64,000 bases of DNA from Adiantum capillus-veneris (Eukaryota > Streptophyta > Polypodiopsida > Polypodiales > Pteridaceae): the NCBI GenBank assembly GCA_014529385.2, contig CM043953.1, positions 108,010,549 to 108,074,548 of the forward strand, read 5' to 3'. Shown in pieces: positions 1 to 12,701 of this stretch (position 1 is its first letter; every line of letters begins with the position of its first letter). The notes below the pieces were generated by a model, which saw only the letters and a list, made by a program, of their open reading frames with translations, was not told where the DNA came from and ran no database searches. The position numbers were made by a program, and so were the translations under genes.

Positions 1-2
1 TT

Positions 3-480
3 ACTACAGAGCCACAGTGTGGATGTAAAGAGGGAAATAGATCTCAAAGTGAATATAGAGACATTCCTCACAGTGAGGACACCCCCATTGATGTTGAAAT
101 TGACATAAATTTCCATCGTGTAAGTATGTGTGACTTTTGTGCTTGCACCTTATGTTTGGAATATGTTCACAACTATCCTATGTAATTACCATGCTTCTCT
201 TTCATTTGGTTTGTAGATTAATTTGGAGGTGCAAGAAGCAAAATTGCACGCCTGTGACAGTCAATTGCAGCTACTCATGCATAGAAGCAAGATGCTACAA
301 GGCTCCTTCTTCCCTACTGCACTCTGTAAATTAGGTATGGACACTTTTACGGAAAGGATAGGAGGGGTATGCAACAAGATGACGATCAACCAATGTACCG
401 GTTGTGGTCTACCACTAGAAGTACAAAAAGTCTTTGCAAGGATCAAGATAATATGTGCGCATAGCTATCATCTTCTCTGA
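3..480 (+). other. Possible two-exon fragment of an unknown gene
   Basis: Two open stretches in compatible phase are separated by a short stretch with canonical splice signals. The first (3-119) is open from the window edge and ends before a GTAAGT donor at 120. The second starts after a TTTGTAG acceptor (exon from 217) and runs to a TGA at 478-480. The joined frame reads through without stops and gives about 126 residues. It has a cysteine-containing N-terminal part, a charged helix-like part (EVQEAKLHACDSQLQLLMHR) and a CTGC motif. I recognise no family. It could be the 3' end of a host gene starting left of the window, a transposon-captured fragment, or chance. The GTAAGT donor and phase agreement are the only positive support. 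Confidence 0.25.
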
Positions 481-654
481 TTTAATGTTGCATGCTCCGT
501 GGGTACAAAATGTAGAGCTTCCACCTACCAACAGAGGATACCAATAGAATGGTATTGCAAGCTTATAGGGCAAGGACATCTAGTCACACCAATGTCTGGT
601 AAGATAATGATAAATGGCAGCATGTTAATCAAAAAATCATCATAGCAACAAAAT

Positions 655-2009
655 ATTGGTATTCTAGTTAACATAATGTGAATGCTAGTAAGCATATTGT
701 GTATGCTAGTTAGCACAGTGGACATGGTGGTTAGCATAGTTTGTATGATAGTTAGCATACCCAATTAGCATAGTGGGTATGGTGGCTAGCATACTATGTA
801 TGATAATTAGCATACCCAGTTATACTAGTTAGCATACCCAGCTTGGCTAGTTAGCATACCTGGTTATGCTAGTAAGCATACATGTTACTGTGTATGCTGG
901 TAAGCAAACCCAGTTATGCTAGCTAGTATACATGCTATTGTGTATGCTAGTTAGCATACCCAATTATGCTAGTTACCATACAACTATGCTAGTAGGCATA
1001 CATGCTTATGTGTATGCTAGTTAGCATACCCAGTTATGCTAGTTAACATGCACAACTATGCTAGTAAGCATACATACTTCTATGTATGCTAGTTAGCATG
1101 CCCTATTTTGATAGTAAGCACACATGGTACTGTGTATGTTAGTTATCATATCCAATTATACCAGTTAACATACCCAGTTATTGCTAGTTAGCATACACAA
1201 CTACACTAGTAAGCATATATGTTATCGTGTATGCTAGTTAGCATACATGCTACTGTGTATGCTAGTTAGCATACCCAGTTTTGATAGTAAGCATACATGG
1301 TACCGTGTATGCTAGTTAGCATACTCAATTATGCTAGTTAACATACCTAATTATTGTTTGTTAGCATACATGGTACTGTGTATGCTAGTTAACAAAACCA
1401 ATTATGCTAGATAGCATACATGGTACTTTGTATGCTAGTTAGCCTACCTGGTTATGCTAGTGAATAGACATGCTTCCGCGTATGCTAGTCTGCTATGGAT
1501 GCTAGTGAACAGAGTCTGCATGCTAGTTAGCATAGGGGGTATGGTGGCTAGCATACTGTGATTAGTTAGCATACCCACTTATGCTATTTAGCATACCTAC
1601 TTATGCTGGTTATCGTAAATGCTAATGTGTATGCTAGTTAGCATACATGTATGTTATGTCTGCTAGTTAGCATGTTGGATATGGTGGCTAGCATACCCAA
1701 TTATGCTAGTTAGCATATATGCTTCTGTGTACACTAGTCAACATTGTTTGTATACTAGTTAGCACACCTTGTTATGCTAGTTAGCATCTATTCTACTATG
1801 TAAGCTACTCATCATACATAGTAGTCAACATACATGATTATATTGCTATGTATGCTAGTTAGCATACTGGGTATGCTGGCTAGCATACCCAATTATGCTA
1901 GTTAGCATACATGATAGTTATTCTCTGTATGCTTGTTAGCATAGTCTATATGCTAGTTAGCATAGTGTGTATATTGACTAGCATACTGTGTATGCTAATT
2001 AGCATACCT
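655..2009. repeat. Palindromic minisatellite array (TATGCTAGTTAGCATA core)
   Basis: This stretch is a dense, irregular tandem array. Its core TATGCTAGTTAGCATA is two inverted 7-base arms around GT, joined by short variable linkers such as CCCAGT, CATGCTACTGTG and CCCAATT. Spacing varies from about 20 to 50 bases. Many units carry single substitutions (TAAGCATA, TAGCATAC), so the array is old or evolves quickly. No open frame runs through it. The arms are self-complementary, so either strand can fold into serial small hairpins. The array stops about 115 bases before an LTR end and PBS, so it may belong to the LTR of that element. Confidence 0.9.
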
Positions 2010-2124
2010 AGTTACATCTCCTTGTTTCCATGCACCTACGGGTTGAGCTTCGTCCTTGGCTGACATAGAGTTGTTGGTCTTGTTCTCGCTATGCTAGCGT
2101 CCGTTCACGGCATATCCACCAACA
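2010..2124 (+). mobile_element. 3' end of an LTR (element A)
   Basis: The sequence ends in CCACCAACA, with the terminal CA at 2123-2124, one base before a tRNA-Asp-type primer binding site. That is the expected U5 end of a plus-strand 5' LTR. The LTR start is not recognisable: the palindromic array lies directly upstream and may be part of U3. The U5 end resembles that of element B's 5' LTR (GCTATGCTA...CCCCCAACA), suggesting related families. Confidence 0.55.
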
Positions 2125-2125
2125 T

Positions 2126-2144
2126 TGGCGCCGTTGCCGGGGAC
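2126..2144 (+). promoter_or_regulatory. Primer binding site, tRNA-Asp type
   Basis: TGGCGCCGTTGCCGGGGAC is the PBS widely seen in plant Ty3/Athila-Tat type elements, read as complementary to the 3' end of tRNA-Asp. It marks the start of the internal region of an LTR retrotransposon lying to the right. Confidence 0.75.
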
Positions 2145-3346
2145 GAGAGCCCTAGGTAGGTGACCTTAGACCAATCCTACGAGGTAAAAGTCTCTCTTGT
2201 TCGCCAAAATTTTGAGAATCCAACGATAGGACTTTTGAGATCTTAGGGAGGTGTGAGTGGGCATACGGCTTGCCAAGGTCATCGACGTTTGACAGTTTTG
2301 TTGTAGTTAGTGTAGTTAGAGAGTGAGTAATTTGTGAGGTGTTAAAAGTGTAAATTAGTCAATGTGTGCCAGTGAAGCGTTTTTCTACTCATGAATACAT
2401 AAAAAACCCCAGTTGATGTGTAGGAGTAGGGTAGGTAGAACTTGTGATGAGATCTAGAGTTGATCATCATAGAATAAGTTTTCTTGTTTGCATTTGCAAT
2501 CTTAGGAAGTGAATTTTAGGAAGGAAAATGCACTAAACAAGCATCAGTGGTTGATTGAACATGGTTGGGTGCTACTGGGCATAAAATAATACATTTGCAA
2601 GAGATCTGGGTGAGAAAACTGTAAATTTTTATCAGCAGACATCATAGTATGATGTCTTTGGGCATAACAAGAGACCAAATTTGGAAAAATAGACTACACT
2701 AGAGTGTTGTAGAGGGGTGTTTTACCCTATGTGCAACTTGAGACTAAGGCTTTGACCAACCCTTGATACTTAAAGGACAAAAGCCAAAAAGTCAAAAAAT
2801 AGCAAACTAGGGAACTGGTGATTCTGAGGACATTTGGTTGCATAAAAATTGATAAAAGTGTTTGAAGATCATTGCTAAGAACTTGTGGAAGCATGTGAGT
2901 ATAATGTCTCAAAGGGTAATATGGTAGTCAAATTGAACCTTTGACTTCATACCCACATTCTGCATGTTGTGTGGAGCACATTCACCAAGTTTCATCTCAT
3001 TTGAACAAATAAGTTAAGAATTGAGTGCATAGTACTCTTTTCGGGAAGTTCCTGGGTAAAAAGTAGTAAAATTCTACAACTCTAATATCCAAAATTGGAT
3101 GTGAGTACATATGCATGTTGCACATATCAATGGGCAACTGTGGTAGAAACAGAAGTCCATTCAAGGCAAAAAGACATTATATGCATATAATGTCTTAGAG
3201 GTCAGAATTGATTCAAATTGTGTATATGAGTATACCCTTGTGTTCTATAGCATGTAATGAGCACATAGAATCAATTTCATCAAGTGAGAAGCACTATTGG
3301 AGCTAAAAAGTATCAAAAGACGGTTTGAGGCAAGTGAATGATTGCA
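2145..3346 (+). mobile_element. Leader of element A, interrupted by element B
   Basis: About 1.2 kb after the PBS contain no ORF of note and no recognisable gag. This is consistent with the long untranslated leader of a Ty3 element. It is cut off where element B's 5' LTR begins. I could not find the continuation of this element to the right of element B, so the rest is lost or too diverged to see. Confidence 0.4.
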
Positions 3347-4272
3347 TGTTAACTGAGCCGACGTCAGTTAACAGAAGTTGCTAAAGGCCCGTGCCTTACG
3401 GATTCGCATCGAAGATCAACATGAAGAAGCAATAAAGATTGGAGTTACACATTTTTCACATTTTCCCAAAACGGTCATGTATTGTAAATTTCCAATTTAT
3501 TTCAAGCCATTGTAATATTTTTAATATGTTACGGGCTCAATGGGAGTTCCAAGCTGTAAAGAAGAGGCCAGTTAGTGTGCCTAGGTTGCAGATTCAGTAA
3601 GTGGTGAAGCCCTAAATGCCTTGGGCACCCGAACATTGCATATTTTACCCTAGGTATATAAGGTAGCGTGTAAAAGAAATGAGGGTTCTCAAGCTCATTT
3701 GTTAAGACCACTTTTTGGTGACAGCTCATGAGGTGTGTGGCTATGATGCACGTGAGCTTCTCCTTGCTCATGTGACTTGATTAACACTAACCAATGCTTA
3801 ATTCTCTTTCACTATGCCTCTCTCATACTTCTTGTGATTGCTAATGATGCTTTGATTAGCTAGATCGTAACTAATTAGGGATTAATCCCTCTCTAATCTT
3901 GTGTGATTTCCCTCTTTTGCTTGTGTGGGTATGTAGGTTTGATTGGAGTGTGGTGCTCAATAGATCTATGTGTGTGTGCTTGTAATTAGTGTGTTGCATG
4001 CTAGGATTAGTGATGTGTGCATCTTGCAATCGTTAGTGGGTGTGATTGAGTTGATTTGAGGTGAAGGGAGTTAACTGGATGTGGAGATTGCCAATCATTG
4101 TGGCTTAGCTCCTCCATAGGCCGAGAAGCTCACCTCATAGAGTCACCATTCGTGTTGCCATGATTAGCTCACTGATTGTGTGAGTGTTTCCATGCCCTAG
4201 CCGGGTAGCTCATCTCTCCGGATTGATAATTTTGTTGGTCATTGGAGCTATGCTACGATGGTACCCCCAACA
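3347..4272 (+). repeat. 5' LTR of element B
   Basis: It begins TGTTAACTGAGCCGACG and ends CCCCCAACA, two bases before the PBS. About 720 bases of it recur at 13008-13726. The first 25 bases contain an inverted GTTAACTGA/TCAGTTAAC pair, so the LTR tip itself can fold. Confidence 0.85.
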
Positions 4273-4274
4273 TT

Positions 4275-4293
4275 TGGCGCCGCTACCCGGGAC
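4275..4293 (+). promoter_or_regulatory. Primer binding site of element B (variant)
   Basis: TGGCGCCGCTACCCGGGAC lies two bases after the LTR end. It matches the tRNA-Asp-type PBS at 2126 in its first nine bases and then differs (CTACC for TTGCC), so the priming tRNA may be another isoacceptor or a diverged copy. Confidence 0.65.
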
Positions 4294-6131
4294 TATGGCC
4301 TACGTTAGTGTAATTATGGCATTATCGGATGTGTTTTCTCACTAATTTTTTCACTAACTTCACTTGTGTGTTTATTGTTTTGTGGATTTTGGAAGTGTGT
4401 GCATGAAGCAATGTGTTGATTTTCCCGTAATTTGTCACCATATATTGTCAATTGTGTGCCTACACACTCTAATTTCACATTAACCACTTGCTAATTTCAT
4501 TAATTTTTTGTTAACTTACACACTAATTTTCTACTAAGGAGCTTCCAACCGTTTAACCGATCTTCATTGGAAAGGTAAACAAGGTGGTATTCTCAATCTC
4601 CCTAAAATCTAAACATGTGTAGAGATGAATAGAGATGCCATGATGATGATACAACACCATGTCGCTGCTATGTTAATTAACACCACGTCGATGCTATGCT
4701 ATGCCTTGAAAATTTTTAAAATGTTCATTTTCATGCCGTCGTAATGCAAAAAAAATTCAGATTTGGAGGCGTACGGAATTGACAAGTTCAATTGCTAATT
4801 GGTGAATGTACATTGATAATTGTGTGCGTAATTGCTCTAATTGCATGCTTGAATGGTCAATTGCAAGTGTGTGCGCAATAAAATAAAGCGTGTGTGCATT
4901 TTAATTGAGTGTGTGTGTATGCCTAAATTTAGGTATGTATGCACTATTTTTCCCTTGTTTGTGTACCTAAAAATCAATGTGTGCTTAATGATTTTTCAAT
5001 TGTGATGATTGATTTGTGTTGTATTCATTCCCAAGTAGAGACTTGTGCATTCAAATTGCAATTTCGACATGATTAACCATTGTGTGTGCACACCTAAAAA
5101 TTGGTAAAAACTGCGAATTATTAGTGTGTGTGTGCGCGCTTAAAAAGTGCTTAATGTGCATGATTAATTCAATGTTTGATTTCATATTTGATGTGTGTAA
5201 TGTTTATTTGCTGTGTTTTTGAGTCAAAACAGGGATTTACACACTCCAAATACGTCAATTTTTTACTTAATTTTGTCGATTTTAATTGCCTAATTTGGAT
5301 TTTATTGATGAAATTATTTGGCAATTGAATTGATGTGATTATTGTGATTTGATTTGGCTCCACTCATCCTCTAAGTGTGCAAAATTTTCAACAAGAAAAA
5401 ATGTATTTTTTAGATAATTTTTGTAATATTTTGATAATTTTTGCTTAATTCCATAAAAATTTGATATCTTTCGATCTTGATGAGCTGTTTTGTGTGTGTA
5501 TTTACGGCATCATTTTGAGCGCATGTGTCCTCCTTGGTCGAGTTTTGAGCATTTCACTATTTCCGGGGACAAGGTTGTTGATTTTGTTGTAAGTCATATT
5601 TTTGATAAAAATTGCTATTTTTGGTGTGCTTATGCGTGCTCGAAGTGTTCGATTGTGATTGTCGATGATTTGTTGAGATTTCTAGTATTTTTCGAGAAAT
5701 TTTTTGGATTTTTTTCCCTAAATTTTTGGATTTTCGGGTGATTTTTATCGTTTTTGGCTAACTTTTCGGACTAAATTTGACTTTTTCGAGCATTAAGAAA
5801 AAAAAAACTGAAAAATTGGCTTTGACTTGAGCACCGACGATGGATCAATAGCTTGGGCGTATGCTCCGACATGTTTTTTGCGATCGTGCGGACTCTGCGA
5901 TACAATTTCAAGCTCCGACGCAAAAAAGAATTTCGACGGTTCGTGTGCGTGAGCATTGCCCCTTGCGATGATTAAAAGCGTAATAATTCAAAAAAAATCA
6001 AATCCCCTGCTCACTCTCTCTCTTACTCTTTCTCCCTCTGCCTTTTTTAGAAGCATAATAAAACCTCTCTCTCTCGCTTCCTCTCTCTTCTTTAGGCCAC
6101 CACATCCACACACACACACACACGAGATCTT

Positions 6132-6192
<61 letters not shown>

Positions 6193-6228
6193 CACTGTGC
6201 TTAAAATTCCCACATTCCCCCCCCCCCC

Positions 6229-6283
<55 letters not shown>

Positions 6284-7580
6284 GCGCTACCCACACGGTC
6301 GAGTCAAAAAGGTCGAACACTCTCTCTCTTCTCTCTCTCCTCTGCACGCCCATGATCACAAACCTACACACACACACCCACTCTCACTCTCCCTGTCGTA
6401 TACCGGGTACACTCACTCTCTCTCTCTCCCACCTCGCGTGCAACGCGTGGGCCCGCTCATTGCAGTGCTGCCAGCCCGTACCCTCTGTGTGTGTGTGTGT
6501 GTGTGTCAGAGAAGAGAACCCACCACGTCAGGTAGCCTGCCACCACTCCACTGTGCGCCATCACCCCGTGACCACGCCTCCATTATCACCATCATTGTCG
6601 TCATGATCAGCTTCGTCAACCCGCGAGGTGAGCATATAAGGTAATTCAATAATGATAATATAAAAAAAACACCTTAAAATCAATTATATATATAAAAAAA
6701 GACCAAACAACAAAAAATCACACAGAAATTAAAACAAAAGCATTAAAAATAGCAAAAAAATAAAATCCAAAAATCCATTATTTAAAAAAAAGGGGTTTTT
6801 AAAATTACAAAAAAAAACTCAACCAAATTTCATTATAGATTCACAAAAAAAATCAAAAACCTCATAAAAATTCATTAAAAAAATCAAAAGTTGATCAAAT
6901 AAATCACAAAAATTGTAAAATTGATAAAACACTAAAAAAGTATATAAATAAATAAACAAATTCACCAAAAATTCCTAAAATTCAAAAAGTTTTCAAAAAA
7001 TTATAAATATTCATAAAAATATAAATTCTTTTAGAAAATTCAAAATTTCACAAAAAATAATAAAAATAAAAGGGGAGGTGTCGAAAAAGAAAAAAAAGAG
7101 AGGCAAAAAAGCAAAATACACCACTGAAAATAATTCCCACATCATAAGAGCGAAAGAAACAGGTCGAGCGAAAAGCCGCAAAGCCAAAAACAACAGAAAA
7201 CGTGAAAAAACCAAGCGAAGCGAGTAGTGAGCTGGTCCTGAAATTCGAAAATTTATCGAAAAAAGCAAAAATCAAGAAGTTTGAAACCAAACAGTTGAAA
7301 CCCATTCAAATAAAATCGAGCACATAAAAGCGCAGTTCGAAATGTATTTTCAATAAAATCAAGCGATTAGGGTAGTTTCACGTGTGAAATTGTGACTCGG
7401 GGCTGAAAATAGCAGATTTTGGGTGAAAATTAGAAAGAGTGAGTTACAAAACTTGTGAGAGTTTCAAATCTAGACTTAGAAATAGGGGAATCATCAACAA
7501 CCAGTTGGTAATCATTCAAGCTGAGATCATCACAGTTCAGCCCAATTCTAGAAGGTGTTGCCACAATTGAGTCAAGAAGC
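4294..7580 (+). other. Non-coding leader of element B, microsatellite and A-rich
   Basis: No gene is supported here. From 4300 to 5950 the sequence is AT-rich with many GTGTG runs. From 6000 to 6500 it holds two long (CT)n tracts around a run of 23 C (6217-6239), plus CA and GT tracts. From 6640 to 7300 it is extremely A-rich on the plus strand. Open frames here are products of the low-complexity sequence. Confidence 0.6.
6133..6281. repeat. (CT)n - C23 - (CT)n microsatellite
   Basis: Two CT tracts of about 50 bases flank a C homopolymer at 6217-6239. The tract lies inside the leader of element B. Confidence 0.9.
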
Positions 7581-7591
7581 TAGAAGTAATC

Positions 7592-10500
7592 ATGCACGCT
7601 AGAAATTGGCTAGTGCAAGTAACTGCACTGCAAATTGAGCTTCCAGTTGGACGAATAAGAACACAAATCACGGTGGATTGCAGATTAGGCTATTCAGAGC
7701 CCAAATTTTCATCATTTCAAAAGGTCGCAATCAAGTCTGACACTTTCGAGCTAGAGTTAATCAACTCTTTTGAGTCTGAAGAGAAGTCAACTGCAAAAGT
7801 GCTTTAGATAAAGCAATCTTATCAAACTCGACCAGGAGAAAATCTGCTAAGCAACGTCAAAATCTGCTAGGCGACAATTTTTACAGAACCAGCCGACATG
7901 GACTCAAATCGAGCTAAGAGTTCAAGTACAGCAGAGCAATCTAGTAGCAGTGGCAACACATGAACAAGTGCAACAGAGAAGATTTACAACTATATGGCTA
8001 CAATGGAGATAAGGTTTTGTATACAGATTCAGAAGGCCAAAGATACCTAATGAGCAGCAAAAGCAACACAGGAGCCAAGATTCTATTGATCAAAATAAAG
8101 CAAGATTCAGAGAACTCCCGGATGTTTACTGACTTCAGTGGAGCTATGTATTGCAAGCTCAAAGATGAAATGCAGATAGAAGTTCAGAAAGTCAACCCGA
8201 GTGTTTATCCAAAAATCTGCACAAGCCAGCAAAACATACGGTTGGTGCATATGCAATCAGGGTCATTGTGAATGGATTACAGTGGTCAAATCTATAGTCG
8301 AGAATCATCACAAGTGTGCAATCATTCACGAGTCTAAGGGACACATCAAAGCAAATGATGTTAGCTTTGTATGGCACACATAATTCATATGCACACTATG
8401 TAGACAAAAAAGGGCAAATGTACAAAAGGATCAACCAGTGTTTGAACGGCCCACATCCTAGCTCATAGAAGTGCATCCTGTGATATATCAGAAAGGATGG
8501 TTCATTTTAGAGGATAGAAACTACTATAGCCCATCCTCTCTAGAGCTAAAGGATATTATCCGAGTGAACCCAGAAATTTATTCAGAGCCAAACTCTCCTC
8601 CATCAAAAATCAGACTTCGACGTTGTGAGCAAACGAGCATATAATTTGACCAAACTAGACGTACATATATATGAGAGTCTAAAATCTATGATGACTTGGG
8701 TCCTGAAGCCACATAAGCTCATATCATAGGAGACCCATGGGATAGAAAATATCAGGGCAAAGATAATGCTATCTACAGCTTGACTTGGGGAATAATTTGT
8801 CATGTTTCACGGAGATACATAGGAAACTATGTAGAAGATTTATAGATGCCAAACATCAACAATGCTACCCAAAGTGTGCCTTCACAATCTCAAAAGGTGA
8901 GACTAAATCAGAGCCAAACAGTCTTGAACTCTCATAATGAAGTAGGCTACATTGATCACCCTAGGAAGGGGGAAGTTGTAGATTCATCAAAATAAGCTCT
9001 TGTACCCTAAACCACAATAGCAGCTAGAAGCTCTAGAGCCTCTAGCCAACAGACCCCTTCAAAGCAGAAACCATTGACAGATCTTATGGTTGTTGGAAGT
9101 TTCCAGTTGACCCACGTTCCCTCAAAATCTGTAGACAAATGCTTATATGAAGATCATCAGAGACAAAAGTTTCAGATGATCTCCACAAGTCAAAGTCAAA
9201 AGCCGACAAATCCAACAGTGTTCAATCAATTACACGTGACCAAGCTCACATATGCATATCGAGATGCAAATGGAAATGAATACCAGCAAGTTCATGACCT
9301 TGTAAAAACCCATACGGATGGCCTGCCTGACTGAAGTCAAAGACTATTTGAAGATGATGCAAAGCCTTAAGCTGCCATAGTAGGTGGCAGAAAAGTTAAA
9401 ATCAATGAAAGATAAAGTCCGAAAGGATACACAAAGGTCACCACCAAAATCTCCTCCACAAAGACAGATTCTGCCAAAAAGTACAGTGGATCTTCTAAAA
9501 TCAAAGGTCACTTAGATGCAGTAGACAATGCTCAACAATTGCAAGCAAAAAGTGGAATATTATAGCCAATGGAATCAAATCCATTGAAGAAAATGGTCAA
9601 ACCAAAGAAGTTGAAAAGAAAGTTCAATCCAAGGACACTGCCACAACAAAAGTAGTCAATTCACACACAAATCTTAAGACAATCAAGTGCAACATTATTG
9701 GTGAGAATGAAGAAAAACTCTCAAGTGAAGTAAAGCTAGATTTTTAGTTAAACAAGAACCTCATGTCCTTTCACGCTTGGAAAAAATGTGGCCAACCACA
9801 GTTGGAAGATGCTCCTGAAATTGTTAGCATAATAGGAAACAAATGAGCAAAATGCGGGGGAATCATCTCCACCACCATTGAGATAAGTTTACAGAACATT
9901 ATAGCCCAATTCCATGTGATCATAGTAAAAGATGTACCTGATGGTCTCATATTGTGAAAGCCACTATCTCAAAAGTTTTTAGAGATACAGAATGCAAAAA
10001 AAATGTAGTCTCCATAGGAAACAAAGAATGAAGAACAAAACTAGTCACTCGCAGACGACACCACAAAGTCCTCAAGCACAGTGAAAATGGAGACTAATAT
10101 CAAAGCAGATCTTATTGAAGATGATTCATCTCCATCGACCAGAACTTCAGAGGAGCTTAAAGCAAATAGCAAGTGCAAATCAAACAGAGCAGAGAGCAAC
10201 CACGATAGAGATTGAGTAGAGACTGCCACCAAGACAAGAAGTAAAAAAGTTCAAAATTGCAGACACCCAGGAAGCAATAGGAATTCAAAGATCCAGACAT
10301 TTCCAGCTAAATCAACTGATGAAAGTCAGATTGGAAAATAGAGTCTCAAGCCACCCTCCATAGAGACACATTTAAATCAAGATGAGACCATGACAAAAGT
10401 AGGACAAAAATATTCAAGAGCACCTCCAATGAGAATAGCTGTAGCTCTCAACAGTACAAAAGGAGCGAGTGTCAGATGCAATGCTCTATTGGAAAAAGCA

Positions 10501-11692
10501 ATAGACTGCAATATGATTGTATAGAACATCCAAAGGATCCTCCAGATCACTCCATGCAAACATGATAGCAAAACAATGCTAGGTATGCATACAGGTCAAG
10601 AAATGGTCGCTACCCTTAGCATCCACCATCATGAAGAGCAGGTGAAGTTTCAAATAAAGCCTTCAAAAGAAATGCTTGTAGATGTCATCCTTGGACATCA
10701 GTGGTTAGAACAACACAAGGCTTAGAAAGAAGATACAATGTTGATACTCTCTTACCCAAGCGCTAGCAAAAGCAACAAATATAGATACCATTAATGCTAG
10801 ATTCAGAGTTGCAAAAGTCACAAGAATCAACGACAAATCTTGCAGACAAAGGTAAAACCAAAGTGGACCTTCCACCGACTAGCACAAAAGGTGTGACAGC
10901 ATATGCCTCTACATCAAAGAACCCTCATGGATCAGATACTTCTAGCAAGTCAGGCTTTTAAAACTTCAAGTCAATTGCTGACCCAATTGAAACCTCTAAG
11001 GAGACAACCAAAAAAGCAAAGATATATCAGTCCAAGTACTCAAGAAATCAAAAGACAGTAAAGCAAGTGTTTGTTCAGAGCAATTTAGTCAAAGTCAATG
11101 ATCCGGGTTGTATTAAAGATAGGAAATCAACATAGAAAAACACAAACACATGGGATGGATAGCATCACAATGGAGCTTAAAAGAAGAAGAGAACTATAGA
11201 GGTAATAGAAATATACGGGTACCAAAACTGTAGGTAAGGGCATATGAAGTAACATTAAGTCCCTCCCAAGAAAGAAGGCCCACAAGGTATCAACCTCAAC
11301 AATATCCTAGGTTACCTAAGAAGTAGGTATACAATAGAACAACATTGGAAGATGCTAAAGTTTACCACAACTCTCAAGAGGATAGAGAACAGAGATTGAT
11401 CTCAAAGAATATTCCTCTTAGACAAGGATTCTACACAGATTATACAAAGATTTGGCTACCAGTCAACCCCAAGCCAACTGTAACTACACTAGACCTACGC
11501 AAAGATCTCAAGAGCTCAACAAGACCTAGAGATAAGCAAAGTCAACAAAGGAGATACAAAGGTCATCAAGAGATTTGGATTCCTAAGTCTTCCAATGCTC
11601 CTAGTCAAAAGCCAAATGCCAACAATGAACAAAGGCCTACAACAACATCAAAGACTTCTATCAACAGGCCGTATTGGAGAATCAACAGATAA
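7592..11692 (+). pseudogene. Decayed coding region of element B with retropepsin-like and W-x-P-K segments
   Basis: Short open stretches (7592-7807, 7960-8271, 9074-9334, 11345-11692), separated by scattered stops and frame changes, give a Lys/Gln/Ser-rich polar protein. Two parts resemble retropepsin folds. Around 9725-9990 one frame reads (with stops) KLDF...LMSFHAWKKCGQPQ... then DGLIL.KPLSQKF, like the protease segment of element C but without a DTG. Around 10440-10720 another reads CNALLEKAIDCNMI...ILGHQWLEQH, matching in position the second protease-like domain of element C (YNALLDTGAKYNLL...NLGRTWM). At 11190-11600 three segments, NIRVPK, KIWLPV and EIWIPK, match the W-[IV]-P-K repeats of element C. 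These similarities are by eye. No RT or integrase is present. Confidence 0.5.
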
Positions 11693-11699
11693 TGGAGTC

Positions 11700-12700
11700 T
11701 TCACAGTCAAAGAAGGACAACCCAACCAACGCGAATGCAAATTCAAAGAAGATAAAATAGGTATGGCAAAAGAAACCTTCAATCCCAACTTAGTCCTTCA
11801 CTAATCCTCTTTTCGAGGATTCATGCTTACTTTTACCTGAAGAAATGTTTGTAGTAAGCACAAGAATGTAGAGAGTCAAGTCACCAGGGTGCAAAAAACA
11901 CTCTTTAGCATAGTCAGAGTCAGACTGCTGAGCCATAAAATGAGCAAAGCATTAGTCCCAAAGCTTCAAGTTGTAATAAACTATGTGCTAAGAGTCGTTG
12001 TTATTAGGCTTACACTCAAGCTGGAAGAATTCAACATAACTAAGTCATGTCGCTCATGCTGGATAAGATGAGCATAAGAGTTGAAGGCTATTAACTTACA
12101 ATTGGTGGAGTGTGGTAGAGTCCAACACTCACGCACAATGCACAATAAGATGGCGGCACATATCCTCAACAATGAAAACCATTCTTAAAGGGGTGCCAGC
12201 TTGCAAAGCCATATCATATGCTTTTATAGCTACACCATCTTTCTGAAGAACCCCTCAAAATCTTTCTTGCACAACATATTGTTTTCTATGCACTTCTGTG
12301 TATGCATATATAGGAAGTCCCACCATTGGACAATATGCATTAGACACTCTTTTTGCTCCACATATGCACCTTGAGTGGACTACAACAGGCAAACCAATGT
12401 TCCATTATGCTACCCTCTCATATTTTCTACCTTTTTAATTTCATATCTATCAGAAGCAAATAATCCCTTGACTACTTTATTAATATTTCCCATGCTAATA
12501 AGTACTCCAATAATGCACGTATCCCAAAGGTACTTTTTTCCCACTGGATTTTCCCCCTTTGGTCATCTAGGTATTGTACCCTAATTTAGGACCTCATCAT
12601 CCTACTTCCATTGTACATACTTTTCATAAATAAATAGCAGCCTCATCATTATGCTATTACAACAGACAAATGCAATATCATCTCTCACATCAGACATATT
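11700..12700 (+). other. 3' non-coding region of element B
   Basis: About 1 kb without a supported gene. Small open frames have no recognisable motif. It leads into a tandem duplication and the polypurine tract. Confidence 0.5.
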
Positions 12701-12701
12701 T

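Noticed and set aside
655-2009. CRISPR-like regular repeat array
   Set aside because: Spacing is irregular, repeats are near-palindromic and degenerate, there are no unique spacers of constant length, and the context is a plant retroelement. It is a minisatellite.
5956-6300. Open frames of Ser-Leu or Arg-Glu repeats on both strands
   Set aside because: They are translations of (CT)n/(GA)n tracts without other protein signal.
6640-7305. Hydrophobic Phe-rich ORFs on the minus strand
   Set aside because: They arise from the A-rich plus strand. The composition alone explains the Phe/Leu content, and two overlapping frames look equally good.
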